The notes: generated from the sequence alone by a model not told the origin. A stretch of 23,396 nucleotides of DNA from MKRK01 sp001896915 (GCA_937973935.1 CALJJF010000281.1:1-23396), one strand, 5' to 3'. Shown: positions 8,113-17,014, counted from the stretch's first letter. Program-made: numbers and translations.

Positions 8113-8131
8113 GATTCCCAACTGCTTACAA
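8103..8131 (-). promoter_or_regulatory. Possible promoter of the nucleotidyltransferase
   Basis: Reading leftward, TTGTAA (8131-8126) and TACAAT (8108-8103) are exactly 17 bases apart. If used, transcription would start near 8096, which would exclude the GTG at 8112 and the TTG at 8163 as starts. It conflicts with the absence of a well-spaced ribosome site downstream, so it is a candidate only. Confidence 0.4.
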
Positions 8132-8154
8132 GAACATGTTAAAAGGTTACAGCT

Positions 8155-8184
8155 TTGCAACAACCGGTTACATTGTTGTTACAA
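8155..8184. promoter_or_regulatory. Inverted repeat just upstream of the lipoprotein promoter
   Basis: TTGCAACAAC (8155-8164) and GTTGTTACAA (8175-8184) form a 10-base inverted repeat with one mismatch. It ends three bases before the -35 box of the lipoprotein gene. Its position in a divergent intergenic region suggests a regulator-binding site. The regulator is not identifiable. Confidence 0.5.
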
Positions 8185-8187
8185 AGA

Positions 8188-8216
8188 TTGACAGGTGGCT
8201 TTGGTTTGGATATAGT
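8188..8216 (+). promoter_or_regulatory. Promoter of the lipoprotein gene
   Basis: A perfect TTGACA (8188-8193), 17-base spacer and TATAGT (8211-8216) place the transcript start near 8223. This rules out the long reading-frame start at 8136 and supports initiation at GTG 8253. Confidence 0.85.
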
Positions 8217-8252
8217 GGAGTAAAGAAAGATTACATGTTTGGAGTGTTGTGT

Positions 8253-9953
8253 GTGAAAAGATTTGCATGGGTGAAAATGCTTGTATTTGTTTTGGGGTTG
8301 TCTGTTTTATTCACTTCTTGTACTACTGCTAAAAAATCATCATCGGTGATGACAACAAAGGCCTTGGAAGAAACGGAGATTACCGATACAAATGAAATAC
8401 AACGCATATGGAAGGACTATATCTTTGACACCATTGCAACGCTGGGGAATTCGAAGCCGTTCAATCAGCCTTCAGAAATTGAGCCTGCTTATCTTGCGGG
8501 TTATTGCGGCAACCTGTATGTAAGAGAAAACGGATTAACAGACTTAAAGCAGGAGGAATCCTATTACCAGTTTCCTCTGAAAACAGCTCTTCATTATGCA
8601 AAGCGGTATTTTAATTTGTCATCCATCGATGTTGCCGGGCTGGAAGCGGATATCTATGACCCCAAAAGGCAAGTGTTTTTATTGAACCTGGGTAACATTG
8701 AAACAGCAGGTTTCTACAATGAACGAAAAATATGGGACATTGACGTTGCTAAGATCACACACAGCGAAAACGGGATTTATAAAGTCTATTTAAACGATTA
8801 CAAGGACAGGGAAAGCACTATTGTTGAACGGACATTTCTGTACACAATGAAACAGAACCCCGATAAAAGCCTGGTGTTTCTAAGCGGAAAAAAAGAATGG
8901 ATCAACAATCAATTTGTAAGCTTGAAAGGAAACTTCACGAAGCTGAACGAAATCAAGAATTTTGAAGAGGAACTGAAAGACTATTGTTTATCCAATTCTG
9001 TCGGTGATAAACAACTGTTATACACACCCTATCTGACGAAGAATACTTGCAGTGTGATGCTGTACAATTCAAAAACGAAGTCGGTGGAAAAGAAAATTAC
9101 AATATCCGGTGAAAATGATGATGATGATGAGTTTTATGGATTGTCGCTTTTTAAGGATAAATTTATAGTTAAGCTGTCGAACAAAATGCTGGTTTATGAT
9201 TGGAATTTAACAGAATTAAAAACAATCGCATTGCCGCAAATTTTGAAAGATTGTTATAAAAACAAGCACTACAAGGACGGCATAGTAGAATATGGCGGTT
9301 ATGACATTGCAAAGGATCTCAAAACAATCGTGTTTACCGACGCAGAGGGGATCAAGCAAATTGATGTGAATAGTAAAAAATGGGTGCTTCTTTCAAAAAC
9401 AAAACCGGAGATGCACGCAAGTCCCCGATATGTATGCAATGAAACGAAAATATTAACTACGATTTTGGGTTATGAAGAAGCCAAGGGGTATGCACTGACC
9501 GATGTGGTGGAGAAGAAAATGAAAACGTACATCAGTGGAGACGATCCCGTGTTTCAAAACTACAATGAGAACGGCATTTTGTCAATCAATACGTGGCAAA
9601 ACGGTAAAAATAAATCTATATATACGGATTTTAAGACAGGCAAGACTACAGACATTATCCTGGACAAAACAGGGGATACGGGAGTTCGCAGAAATTCTAA
9701 TCAGTGTGATACAGGGAAGAATTATGCCGCATTTGTTACAGTGGAAAGCGGTGGAAATGACAGAATAAATACAGAATATCATCTGAACCGGATTGATTTG
9801 AAAACACTTAAAATTGAATATGATGTTGTAACCTGTAAAGCGGCTGATATCAGCATTATGAATGTTTACGACGACGGATCCGTTCTGTTTCATTATAACT
9901 ATAACCCGTCAGAAAGCGGCGTCTGTATTTCCGGAAAAGCTTTGACGAAATAA
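8253..9953 (+). CDS. Lipoprotein of unknown function, possibly beta-propeller-like
   Basis: I do not recognise the family. From GTG 8253 the product has 566 residues. It begins with a lipoprotein signal: basic VKRFAWVK, a hydrophobic stretch, then lipobox LFTSC with the lipidated cysteine at residue 23, followed by a Ser/Thr linker. The start is chosen because GGAG at 8241-8244 is well spaced from it and the promoter maps downstream of the open frame's first ATG at 8136. ATG 8235 is a weaker alternative. The rest is hydrophilic and beta-rich. From about residue 230 on, short repeating strands such as KNTCSVMLYNSKTKSVEKKI, KTIVFTDAEGIKQIDVNSK and KSIYTDFKTGKTTDI resemble blades of a TolB/WD-like propeller, but no repeat register is certain. 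A short acidic run of Asp is at 9117-9129. It should be anchored on the outer membrane face. It stands alone on its transcript. Confidence 0.75.
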   Translation: MKRFAWVKMLVFVLGLSVLFTSCTTAKKSSSVMTTKALEETEITDTNEIQRIWKDYIFDTIATLGNSKPFNQPSEIEPAYLAGYCGNLYVRENGLTDLKQEESYYQFPLKTALHYAKRYFNLSSIDVAGLEADIYDPKRQVFLLNLGNIETAGFYNERKIWDIDVAKITHSENGIYKVYLNDYKDRESTIVERTFLYTMKQNPDKSLVFLSGKKEWINNQFVSLKGNFTKLNEIKNFEEELKDYCLSNSVGDKQLLYTPYLTKNTCSVMLYNSKTKSVEKKITISGENDDDDEFYGLSLFKDKFIVKLSNKMLVYDWNLTELKTIALPQILKDCYKNKHYKDGIVEYGGYDIAKDLKTIVFTDAEGIKQIDVNSKKWVLLSKTKPEMHASPRYVCNETKILTTILGYEEAKGYALTDVVEKKMKTYISGDDPVFQNYNENGILSINTWQNGKNKSIYTDFKTGKTTDIILDKTGDTGVRRNSNQCDTGKNYAAFVTVESGGNDRINTEYHLNRIDLKTLKIEYDVVTCKAADISIMNVYDDGSVLFHYNYNPSESGVCISGKALTK

Positions 9954-10130
9954 AACCAGTGTGATGTGATGAAAAATAGCTTACATGTTGTACTTGTTTG
10001 TGTATTTTGATGCATCATTGCTTTTAAAAAGATATAAGAAGGAATCTTCTGAAAGGATTTAGCGTATACAGAAGAGGATATTATATACAGTTGCTACATA
10101 AAAAAATTTATTTTGCGAGTTTGTATGAAA

Positions 10131-10349
10131 CTACTTATAACTCAAATGTAAAATATCCTTTAAAAAATATTGCGAAACTTTAATCGGGCTATACAGAGCA
10201 ACGCCAAAGGATAATAGAAGAGAAAGTGACAAGGCTATGATGAAAATACTCGAAAAGACGATTAGTTCTTTTCGGTATTTTTTTTTCAAAAGCCCGCGCA
10301 TGTCGACCAATGCGATCAACGCAAAAATTGTCAAAATAAAAAGTATCAC
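10131..10349 (-). CDS. Small two-helix germination protein, GerXD-like
   Basis: This 72-residue membrane protein has two predicted helices (about 1-17 and 29-54) joined by a basic loop (RGLLKKKYRKE). It starts with GTG, overlapping the gerAB stop by four bases (GTGA). AAAGGAGG at 10360-10367 is correctly spaced, which indicates translational coupling. Small two-helix D-subunit genes of about this size accompany many gerA-type operons in Bacillus and relatives and modulate receptor function. Size, topology and operon position fit that role. Sequence in this class is poorly conserved, so identification rests on context. Confidence 0.7.
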   Translation of the reverse strand: MILFILTIFALIALVDMRGLLKKKYRKELIVFSSIFIIALSLSLLLSFGVALYSPIKVSQYFLKDILHLSYK

Positions 10350-11452
10350 CTTGCCACTGCCTCCTTTGGTTTCTGAAAACCTCTTATTTGTGCGATGATC
10401 AAGGTGATCAATGGGAGAAGAACTTCGAAAAGGGAAGAAAAGATTGGTGCAACATTAGAACCCCAGAATGCGTTTTCCATGGGTGAGTCGAAAGTGATTA
10501 ATGCATATACAATGATAATGATGCCGGTAACATAGACAATGGGACGATAGGTTCGCAGTTTGAAAATACGTGCCAGTGTTATCACAATCGCATAATAAAT
10601 GATACTGATTTTAAAAAACAACAAAACGAGAAATGCAATAGCAAATAAAATTTCGGTTCTTGTAATGACGTTCGAAATATTGATAATGCGAACAGATTCA
10701 TACGACGGCATGGATAGGATGTTTGTGGTATTGCCGAGAACAGCCGTATCTCTCGCTATGATCAAGAACAGCATTGTCGCGCCGATTAAGAGACCAAAAA
10801 GAACCGATTTCTTTAGTTTTTTCGGTTGATCGATATGAGGAAATATCATAAAAAATACGACGATTTCGCAAAAGGGGATAATTGTGATGATATTGATGCT
10901 TTGTAGATACGTGGCAATTGGAAGATGCAGAAAAGGCAAAAAGTTTCCGAAATGCATGTCTTTGATGAGAAAAATGATACTAAAACCGAGAAACAAAACA
11001 GACATTATCGTAAACAAAAAACCATACCTCAGCATGGTGGACACACCCTTTCGCACAGCCCAGGCACAGATGAAAACAAACATAACAAGAACGACGGGAC
11101 CGGGGGATTCCGGAAGAACATAACCGGAAACAAAATTGCCCACATCCTTTGTGTTAAGAGCGGCAAGAGAAAAAAAGAAATACAAATAAAACAGAGAAAT
11201 AATCTTTCCCACAATGGAGCCAAACACCTCATCGTTGATCTCAATAAGGTCTTTGCCCGGAAACTTTTGTGACAATACGATATACATCCAATAAATCAAA
11301 AAGCTGATTAAGGTGCTGATAAGAACCATAAGCCAGCTGTCTTGGGCGCTGACACTCAGAACAAAAGAAGTAAGCAAGGATGATCCCAGTATAAAAGCAC
11401 CGATTGCAAAGGTCAATTGTCCTCCGGTTATGGTTTCATTGTCCAGCTTCAT
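10346..11452 (-). CDS. gerAB: Spore germination receptor subunit B (GerAB/ArcD/ProY family)
   Basis: This 368-residue integral membrane protein has about ten predicted helices, related to amino-acid permeases. The N-terminus ITGGQLTFAIGAFILGSSLL is the conserved opening of GerAB proteins, so the ATG at 11452 is chosen. It has AAAGGA upstream and fits the usual length of about 365. The frame stays open back to 11584, but that extension would run through the end of the gerAC gene and reads as non-membrane sequence. Subunit B binds the germinant in the spore inner membrane and works with subunits A and C as a nutrient-gated channel complex. It is the third gene of the operon and overlaps the small D-type gene by four bases. 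Confidence 0.92.
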   Translation of the reverse strand: MKLDNETITGGQLTFAIGAFILGSSLLTSFVLSVSAQDSWLMVLISTLISFLIYWMYIVLSQKFPGKDLIEINDEVFGSIVGKIISLFYLYFFFSLAALNTKDVGNFVSGYVLPESPGPVVLVMFVFICAWAVRKGVSTMLRYGFLFTIMSVLFLGFSIIFLIKDMHFGNFLPFLHLPIATYLQSINIITIIPFCEIVVFFMIFPHIDQPKKLKKSVLFGLLIGATMLFLIIARDTAVLGNTTNILSMPSYESVRIINISNVITRTEILFAIAFLVLLFFKISIIYYAIVITLARIFKLRTYRPIVYVTGIIIIVYALITFDSPMENAFWGSNVAPIFSSLFEVLLPLITLIIAQIRGFQKPKEAVAR

Positions 11453-11481
11453 TGCGCTAAGATCCTTTCTTGTTGGATTTT

Positions 11482-12651
11482 TTACTCTTTTTTGGTCAGA
11501 GCGGGTTTCATCATTCTGCCGGAACCGCGGGTCTTCATGTTGACACTGATATCCAACGTGATTTTTTGATAAGCGGATGACCAATCACTTTTTAATTTGT
11601 CATATACATTTGGGAATTTTTGATTCAGTAAATCGCCAAAACCGAAAATGTCCGCATGCATTTGTTGTGTTTTCTGTACCGACTCTAGAATCGAATTTTT
11701 GATGTTTTCATTTACGGCCTTTTCGATTTTTATCACTGCCGGTGGCTGCGAAAAATCTTCTGTTCCGATTTGACTGGATAAAATTCCGTTGCCGGTTATA
11801 TTGACTTTGACAGTAATTTTGCCGGATTTGTCGCAGTGAATGCCAACCTTGGTTTTTGAATTGACAATTTCATAATCCGCTTTTCCAGCGGGCATCTGAA
11901 CATATACAACGCCGCTGGACACTTGGTTTTTAATCCACATATACGCTTTTGTATCTTCTTCCGACAAAAAGCCAATGAGCTTGTCTTTTTGAAATACGGC
12001 TGTTCCGTCACAGACCACTGCGTTTTGTGTACCCAGTGATTGTACTTTGATGACCGGCAAAGCGGGCGCAGTGGTTTCGCTGAGCAGGGCAGAAGCAAAA
12101 TCAATTAACCGGGTGCTGACGGAGGTCATATCGAGATGTCCATTTTCCAGAACATCATATATATTCATGGCAGGAATGCTTTCGGTTTGTGGTTTTATGC
12201 TCATGATGTCTTTGGCTTTGCCTTCACAAACTGTTAAAAATACATCCAATCTCGATTCATGGTCGCGTAAAAAATAATCCAAGTATTGATAAATTCCCCT
12301 GGTGGCCAGATCCTGTCCGATGACGATTACCTGACTGTCGGCAATGTATAAGTCACGGCTCATTTTGTTGTTGAACAGCCGTATGGTCTTATCGGTATCC
12401 TCTCCGACGGTTGACGCATTCCAAAAGGCTTCGCAGGTTTCTTGCGGACTTGATTTTTCGGGCATGCTGATATTGGAGGGTTTGACCATCTGAGCAGTCA
12501 TTTCAATTTGGTCATCGCCGTCAGCAATATCAAGACCAAAACCAACAGCGATGGATAGTGTATCGACTTCTCTTTTGTCCCAACATCCCGTCAATAAAGT
12601 GATCAGAATGAGTATGGCAATAATTTTATATAAAGTTGTAAGCTTTTTCAT
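11482..12651 (-). CDS. gerAC: Spore germination receptor lipoprotein subunit C (GerAC)
   Basis: This 389-residue lipoprotein begins MKKLTTLYK, a hydrophobic stretch and lipobox LLTGC with the acyl cysteine at 23. The family opening CWDKREVDTLSIAVGFGLD follows directly. The ATG at 12651 is chosen over the upstream start at 12687 because it begins the signal peptide and has AAAGAGG five bases before it. GerAC proteins are anchored on the outer face of the spore inner membrane and are needed for receptor function. The gene sits 22 bases after gerAA and 29 before gerAB, so the order is A-C-B rather than the A-B-C of Bacillus subtilis gerA. Confidence 0.92.
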   Translation of the reverse strand: MKKLTTLYKIIAILILITLLTGCWDKREVDTLSIAVGFGLDIADGDDQIEMTAQMVKPSNISMPEKSSPQETCEAFWNASTVGEDTDKTIRLFNNKMSRDLYIADSQVIVIGQDLATRGIYQYLDYFLRDHESRLDVFLTVCEGKAKDIMSIKPQTESIPAMNIYDVLENGHLDMTSVSTRLIDFASALLSETTAPALPVIKVQSLGTQNAVVCDGTAVFQKDKLIGFLSEEDTKAYMWIKNQVSSGVVYVQMPAGKADYEIVNSKTKVGIHCDKSGKITVKVNITGNGILSSQIGTEDFSQPPAVIKIEKAVNENIKNSILESVQKTQQMHADIFGFGDLLNQKFPNVYDKLKSDWSSAYQKITLDISVNMKTRGSGRMMKPALTKKE

Positions 12652-12673
12652 AATAACCTCTTTATTGTTCGTT

Positions 12674-14260
12674 TCATTTTGAACCACTGCTTTTCGTTAC
12701 ATTTACTTTGTGTCGATATGGGTCACGGTTTGCCATTCCTGCCGGCCGCATGAACATGGACTTGAGCGGCGCACGGATGATGGAATCCTTCAACCCTTGC
12801 GGGCGCAGCGGGGCAAGCGGAGACAAGTAAGGAACATGAAAGGATTTCAAAGAAGATAGATGTATGAGTGTACCGAGCAGTCCGATCATAATGCCGAACA
12901 ACCCTATAATCGCAGAAAGGATCAAAAGAATGATACGAAGAACCGCACCCGAATCGTTCTGGTTGGGAACGACGAAACCGGCCACCGCTGTGATTGCCAC
13001 AACAATGATCATCGGCGCACCCACCAAACCGGCAGAAACCGCCGCCTGCCCAATGACCAAAGCCCCCACGATGCTAACTGCTTGACCAATTGCGCGGGGC
13101 AATCGAACACCCGCTTCCCGCAGAATTTCAAAGGTAAGAACCATGATGGCCGCTTCGATGAAAGAAGGAAAGGGAACGCCTTCTCTGGATGCAGCTACGG
13201 TGAACAAGAGTGCGGTGGGGATTAGTTCTTGATGAAAGGAACTAAGTGCCACATAGATTGCCGGAGACAGGACGCTGATAAAAAAGGATATAATTCGTAT
13301 GATTCGCAACAAGGTTGCAAAAGCGGGGCGGACGTAATAATCCTCTGCACTTTGGAAGCTTTCAATGAAAAGCATGGGAGCAGTCAGTACAAAAGGGGTG
13401 CCGTCAACAATGATTGCGGCACGCCCTTCCAGTATTTTTGCGGCTGCAATATCCGGCTTTTCCGTGTTTGCTATGGTTGAAAAAAGAGAAAAAGGGGAAT
13501 CTTCGATAAACTGTTCAATATAGCCCGATTCCAAAATAGAATCGGTTTTAATTTTTTTCAGACGTTTTCGGAGGTCTTTTATGAGTTCTACATTGGTAAG
13601 TCCCTTGATGTATACCAGTGCAACAGTGGTTCCCGTTTTTTCACCGATTTTCATTGCCTCTACCGTCAATGCAGGGTCTTTTATTTTTCTGCGTAGCAAG
13701 GAAATGTTAGTGATGAAATTTTCGGTAAATCCCTCTCTGGGTCCTCGAATAACCGATTCTGTCGGCGGTGTTTCAATGGCTCGCTTGTCCCACCCCTGGC
13801 AGTTGATCATAAACGCCTGATTGAAACCGTCAATCAACAAAGCAGCATAACCGCAAAGACAATGGTCCGCAAGCTTTCTCACACTCGTAAGTTCTTCCAC
13901 GTTGGCAACGGAAAGCATTGCGGTTTTAATTTTGGCATAACAATCGGTGGTATATAACGAAGGATCCTGTAGGTTGCTGTCATACATCAAAGGCTTCATG
14001 ATATCACTGTTGATGGATGCACGGTCAGTTAAGCCTTCAATATACACAATAACGGCACGAAATTTGTTTGCAAAGCCAAAGGTGAATTCTCTGAAAATAA
14101 CATCAATGCTCGAACCAAATAGTTCTTGAATCAGATTTGTATTCTCTTCAATGTCCCCGGAAAGCTTCGTTTGTTTAGTTATGCTCTTGTTGCCGGAAGC
14201 TCGCATGCCGGTATATTTGATTTTTTTATACAGATATCGAAAGATTTTACTCACCACCAA
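12674..14260 (-). CDS. gerAA: Spore germination receptor subunit A (GerAA)
   Basis: This is a protein of up to 528 residues. A soluble N-terminal region (about 1-310) contains the GPREGFTENFITNISLLRRK motif at 173-192. A multi-helix membrane part follows (about 315-470) with the family signature FPSFIEAAIMVLTFEILREA at 364-383 and LPRAIGQAVSIVGALVIGQA at 387-406. A proline-rich YLSPLAPLRP tail segment is typical too. GerAA subunits oligomerise in the spore inner membrane and are thought to form the ion-conducting part of the receptor. No ATG is available at the front: codons TTG, GTG and GTG follow each other from 14260, and none has a clear ribosome site, so the exact start is open by a few residues. 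It is first in the operon with gerAC, gerAB and the small D-type gene. No convincing sigma-G promoter was recognised upstream. Confidence 0.93.
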   Translation of the reverse strand: MVVSKIFRYLYKKIKYTGMRASGNKSITKQTKLSGDIEENTNLIQELFGSSIDVIFREFTFGFANKFRAVIVYIEGLTDRASINSDIMKPLMYDSNLQDPSLYTTDCYAKIKTAMLSVANVEELTSVRKLADHCLCGYAALLIDGFNQAFMINCQGWDKRAIETPPTESVIRGPREGFTENFITNISLLRRKIKDPALTVEAMKIGEKTGTTVALVYIKGLTNVELIKDLRKRLKKIKTDSILESGYIEQFIEDSPFSLFSTIANTEKPDIAAAKILEGRAAIIVDGTPFVLTAPMLFIESFQSAEDYYVRPAFATLLRIIRIISFFISVLSPAIYVALSSFHQELIPTALLFTVAASREGVPFPSFIEAAIMVLTFEILREAGVRLPRAIGQAVSIVGALVIGQAAVSAGLVGAPMIIVVAITAVAGFVVPNQNDSGAVLRIILLILSAIIGLFGIMIGLLGTLIHLSSLKSFHVPYLSPLAPLRPQGLKDSIIRAPLKSMFMRPAGMANRDPYRHKVNVTKSSGSK

Positions 14261-14302
14261 AAAGTTTGTAGATGCATGTGAACATTATTACCAGTCTGAT
14301 GA

Positions 14303-14863
14303 AAATTATGCCATAGGATCGGAAACTGCAACATACAGATTTTAAGAAATACAAAGCAAGTTGATCGAACGATAAAAATTTTAAAATCAAATAAATCCCT
14401 CCCATCACATAATAGAATACCTTCAAAGAAAGAATGTTATCATATACAGGAGAAGAGTTACCCCGCTCATAAATGTGATCAGAATCAGTTCTTGTTTACT
14501 ACAAAAGGAGCCCGATACATTCCGGCCGGGAGAAATGTAAGACTAACCCATGAGTTTTTTTGCAGAGTTTCAATGGCAAACTATGAAGCCATCCGAATAT
14601 TTTCCCGTGTATATGCGATTGGGTCTGTTCCCTTAACCGTTTAGATTTTTGGATTAAATAAAGAAAAAGACGAACTGTTATACAAACGGGATACCTTTAT
14701 CCTGTAGCACGAAGGGGATTCTTATACCAACACCTTTGTGGTTCCCTGTAGAAAGCTGGTTGTTTTTACACAGGGAGGGGATGAAAAAGGCGGATCCGAT
14801 ATAGATTTTGGGATCATGGCTTTTGGTCCAGAACCGTATTTTCCATTCAATAAATCTGAATGA
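14303..14863 (+). pseudogene. Decayed reading frame of unknown family
   Basis: One plus-strand frame stays protein-like across this stretch but is broken by TAG at 14642 and TAG at 14705, and ends at TGA 14861. Readable pieces include GARYIPAGRNVRLTHEF, ANYEAIRIFSRVYAIGSVPL, KEKDELLYKRDTFIL and SYTNTFVVPCRKLVVFTQGG. A further piece contains DEKGGSDIDFGIMAFGPEP. The continuity of frame across both stops, and a strong terminator just after the final stop, suggest a former gene disabled by point mutations. I do not recognise the family, and the 5' boundary is arbitrary. The first 100 or so bases may be the gerA upstream region. It could also be a chance frame. Confidence 0.5.
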
Positions 14864-14874
14864 TATTATGCATA

Positions 14875-14911
14875 TAAAAACAGCAGGCATCTTGGATGCC
14901 CGCTGTTTTTT
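14875..14911. terminator. Bidirectional terminator
   Basis: ACAGC-A-GGCATC and GATGCC-C-GCTGT form a long stem around a TTG loop. T-runs flank it on both strands: six T on the plus strand and five T on the minus strand. It ends the minus-strand GGDEF/HD-GYP gene and, on the plus strand, would have ended the decayed gene. Confidence 0.9.
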
Positions 14912-14930
14912 GGTTCGGCGAAAACGAATG

Positions 14931-16985
14931 CTATTTTGCAACTGATTTTATGCGGTTCAATACCTTTCCAATGAAAAGGGCCAAGATATTGGGATCAAAT
15001 TGCGTGCCGATGTTGCGTTGGAGCTCTTCCACTGCCTCATCCTCGGTGAAGGTGCTTCGATAGGGCCGTTCACAGGTCATTGCGTCAAAAGAATCTGCGA
15101 TGGCGATAATACGGGCATATATGGGAATATGGTCTCCTTGTAAGCCTCTGGGATACCCTTTTCCGTCCCAACGTTCGTGATGAGAAAGTACAATATCTGC
15201 AAGCTCTGCCATTTCCGAGGAGGTGTTCATGATGCGGAATCCGATATCGCAGTGCCGCTTGATTTCGTTGTATTCTTCAGGGGTCAAAGAAGAGGCCTTG
15301 TCTAGAATGTCATCGTTTATGGCGATTTTTCCGATGTCATGAACCAACGCCACGGTTTTCAGCTTATTGATTTCGGTATCGGACAAGCCCATTGCTTTTC
15401 CGATTTCAATACACAGCTGGCTGACTCTTCTTGAATGCTTTTCTTCCCGTTCGTTTTTTTCATATAGGGTGTTCAGCAGTGTTTGAATGATGTTTCCTCT
15501 GATGCTGGAGGTTTCAAGAAGCTTATTTTTGTACATATAATCTTCTGCGTTTTTCAGAGCTTTCTCAATGCTTTCGTTGGGCTCTGTAATGGTACTGTAT
15601 CCAAGGGAAATCGATATTTTGACAGAGTCGACGGTACATGCCCCGCAAAGAGTTCGGATGGTTTTCACGAATGTTTGGGTTTTCTTGTTGTCGATACCGG
15701 GGAGAAGTACGATGAATTCATCGCCGCCCCAACGGGCAACCACTCCCATTTCGTTACAACCCTGTTTGATAATTTCAGCAATTTTTTGAAGGATTTTATC
15801 GCCGGTACTATGCCCGTAAATATCATTGGCCAGCTTTAGCCCGTTTACATCGCCGATAATAATGGAGATGGGCAGGGTTTTTTCGTCTTCGAGAAGCTGT
15901 ATTTGTTCATTCAGATATCTGCGATTATACAAATCCGTCAATGTATCATGGTAGCTATAATACAGAATTTGTTCTTCCCTGCGTTTTCGCTCGGTAATGT
16001 TCCGGAGAATGCTGAAAACATGCTGTGACCCGTTAATATAAATGATTTTTGAGGAAGCAAGACAAGTAGTGCGTTCTCCGTTTTTATGCAGAAGAGTGAT
16101 TTCTATATTGTCAAAGGAGCCTTCTTCAAAAAAACGTTGGATGACAGCATCAAAATCAGCCGGCAACTCATAGATGCAGGCATCGCTGTAGCTTTTTCCG
16201 ATAATTTCGTCCTTTGTATAACCCACCAGTTCGGTAAAGCCTTCGTTTGCATTCACAATTTTTCCGTTGTCCAAATCCGTGATTACTGAGGCATCCGGAC
16301 TGGTATGAAACATCAGCTCAAATCTGTCCTTTGATTCTTTTAGGTCAGAGTTTAGCTTATCGTTGACAAGAAGGATAAAACCGAAAGTGAGGAAATAACC
16401 GACAATCGATGCGGCAATGAAAGTAAGGGTTTGAAATAACGGGTTTTTGTCCATGGGCATAAATAGCGCCGATGTTCCTCTGACAACGGAATATAGTAAG
16501 TGTAAATGACAGATAACAATCAAATATTTCACGGAGGATTTCGTATAGGAGGTTTTGTGTTTATCCAGCACAAGAATGGTAAAGATTAAAATATAGATAT
16601 TAACAATGCTGTATACCAATACACGTATGCTGAAACTGTTGATGAAATAAGTGAAGATGAGGAAGGTTAGAAGATTGAAAATCAGTGCAGGATAGATCAC
16701 GCGTTTTTGATCTTTTTGATTGAAAAAGCGGTTAAAGCCTGAATAAATTATGATGTTTCCAAGAACCAAAAATAAGTTGGATATTACAATGAAAAAATTC
16801 ATAAAAGGCAGATAGGAGCGTAAATACATGAGATTAAAACCCACAGCGAAGGAAAGACAGCTCATCGAGAACATAAAAATACCTTTTATGTTTTTATTGA
16901 TCAGCGCAATGATATAAATGATGATTGCTTGTATTATGTAGGAAAGAAAAAGCATGAGTGAAATGGTTCCGATATCAATTTTCAT
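14931..16985 (-). CDS. Membrane GGDEF/HD-GYP cyclic-di-GMP enzyme with PAS sensor
   Basis: This 684-residue protein (ATG 16985; the frame opens with TTG at 16997, and positions below use that 688 numbering) has about seven N-terminal membrane helices (10-213). A PAS domain (about 223-340) ending NITERKRREEQ follows, then a GGDEF cyclase domain (345-490) with intact GGDEF at 424-428. No RxxD product-inhibition site lies upstream of it. The C-terminal HD-GYP phosphodiesterase domain (505-685) keeps all expected metal ligands: H521, HD at 553-554, K557, H582, HH at 606-607, GYP at 614-616 and D635. GGDEF domains make cyclic di-GMP and HD-GYP domains degrade it to pGpG or GMP, so the protein could switch between the two activities according to its membrane and PAS inputs. 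It is a single gene, divergent from the LysM-CAP protein, with its own good promoter and a terminator. Confidence 0.92.
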   Translation of the reverse strand: MKIDIGTISLMLFLSYIIQAIIIYIIALINKNIKGIFMFSMSCLSFAVGFNLMYLRSYLPFMNFFIVISNLFLVLGNIIIYSGFNRFFNQKDQKRVIYPALIFNLLTFLIFTYFINSFSIRVLVYSIVNIYILIFTILVLDKHKTSYTKSSVKYLIVICHLHLLYSVVRGTSALFMPMDKNPLFQTLTFIAASIVGYFLTFGFILLVNDKLNSDLKESKDRFELMFHTSPDASVITDLDNGKIVNANEGFTELVGYTKDEIIGKSYSDACIYELPADFDAVIQRFFEEGSFDNIEITLLHKNGERTTCLASSKIIYINGSQHVFSILRNITERKRREEQILYYSYHDTLTDLYNRRYLNEQIQLLEDEKTLPISIIIGDVNGLKLANDIYGHSTGDKILQKIAEIIKQGCNEMGVVARWGGDEFIVLLPGIDNKKTQTFVKTIRTLCGACTVDSVKISISLGYSTITEPNESIEKALKNAEDYMYKNKLLETSSIRGNIIQTLLNTLYEKNEREEKHSRRVSQLCIEIGKAMGLSDTEINKLKTVALVHDIGKIAINDDILDKASSLTPEEYNEIKRHCDIGFRIMNTSSEMAELADIVLSHHERWDGKGYPRGLQGDHIPIYARIIAIADSFDAMTCERPYRSTFTEDEAVEELQRNIGTQFDPNILALFIGKVLNRIKSVAK

Positions 16986-17014
16986 GTAAACACCCAACTG
17001 TTGTTTTTGAAATG

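Larger units (their letters stand above)
14261..14930. other. 670-base gap without an intact gene
   Basis: Apart from the decayed plus-strand frame and the terminator at 14875-14911, nothing else is recognised. A leftward TTGCAG-17-TAATTT pair (14331-14303) could be a vegetative-type promoter for the gerA operon, but the spacing and boxes of a sigma-G promoter (expected for such operons) were not found. Confidence 0.4.

Noticed and set aside
8136..8252. N-terminal extension of the lipoprotein to ATG 8136
   Set aside because: The gene's promoter lies inside this stretch, the extension places a normal lipoprotein signal peptide internally, and GTG 8253 has a good ribosome site.
11453..11584. 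N-terminal extension of GerAB to 11584
   Set aside because: It overlaps the end of gerAC, is hydrophilic and unlike the family, and the ATG at 11452 gives the standard GerAB opening.
14678..14941. 87-codon minus-strand frame between the GGDEF gene and gerAA
   Set aside because: It runs through the terminator hairpin, has no ribosome site, and is antisense to the decayed plus-strand frame.
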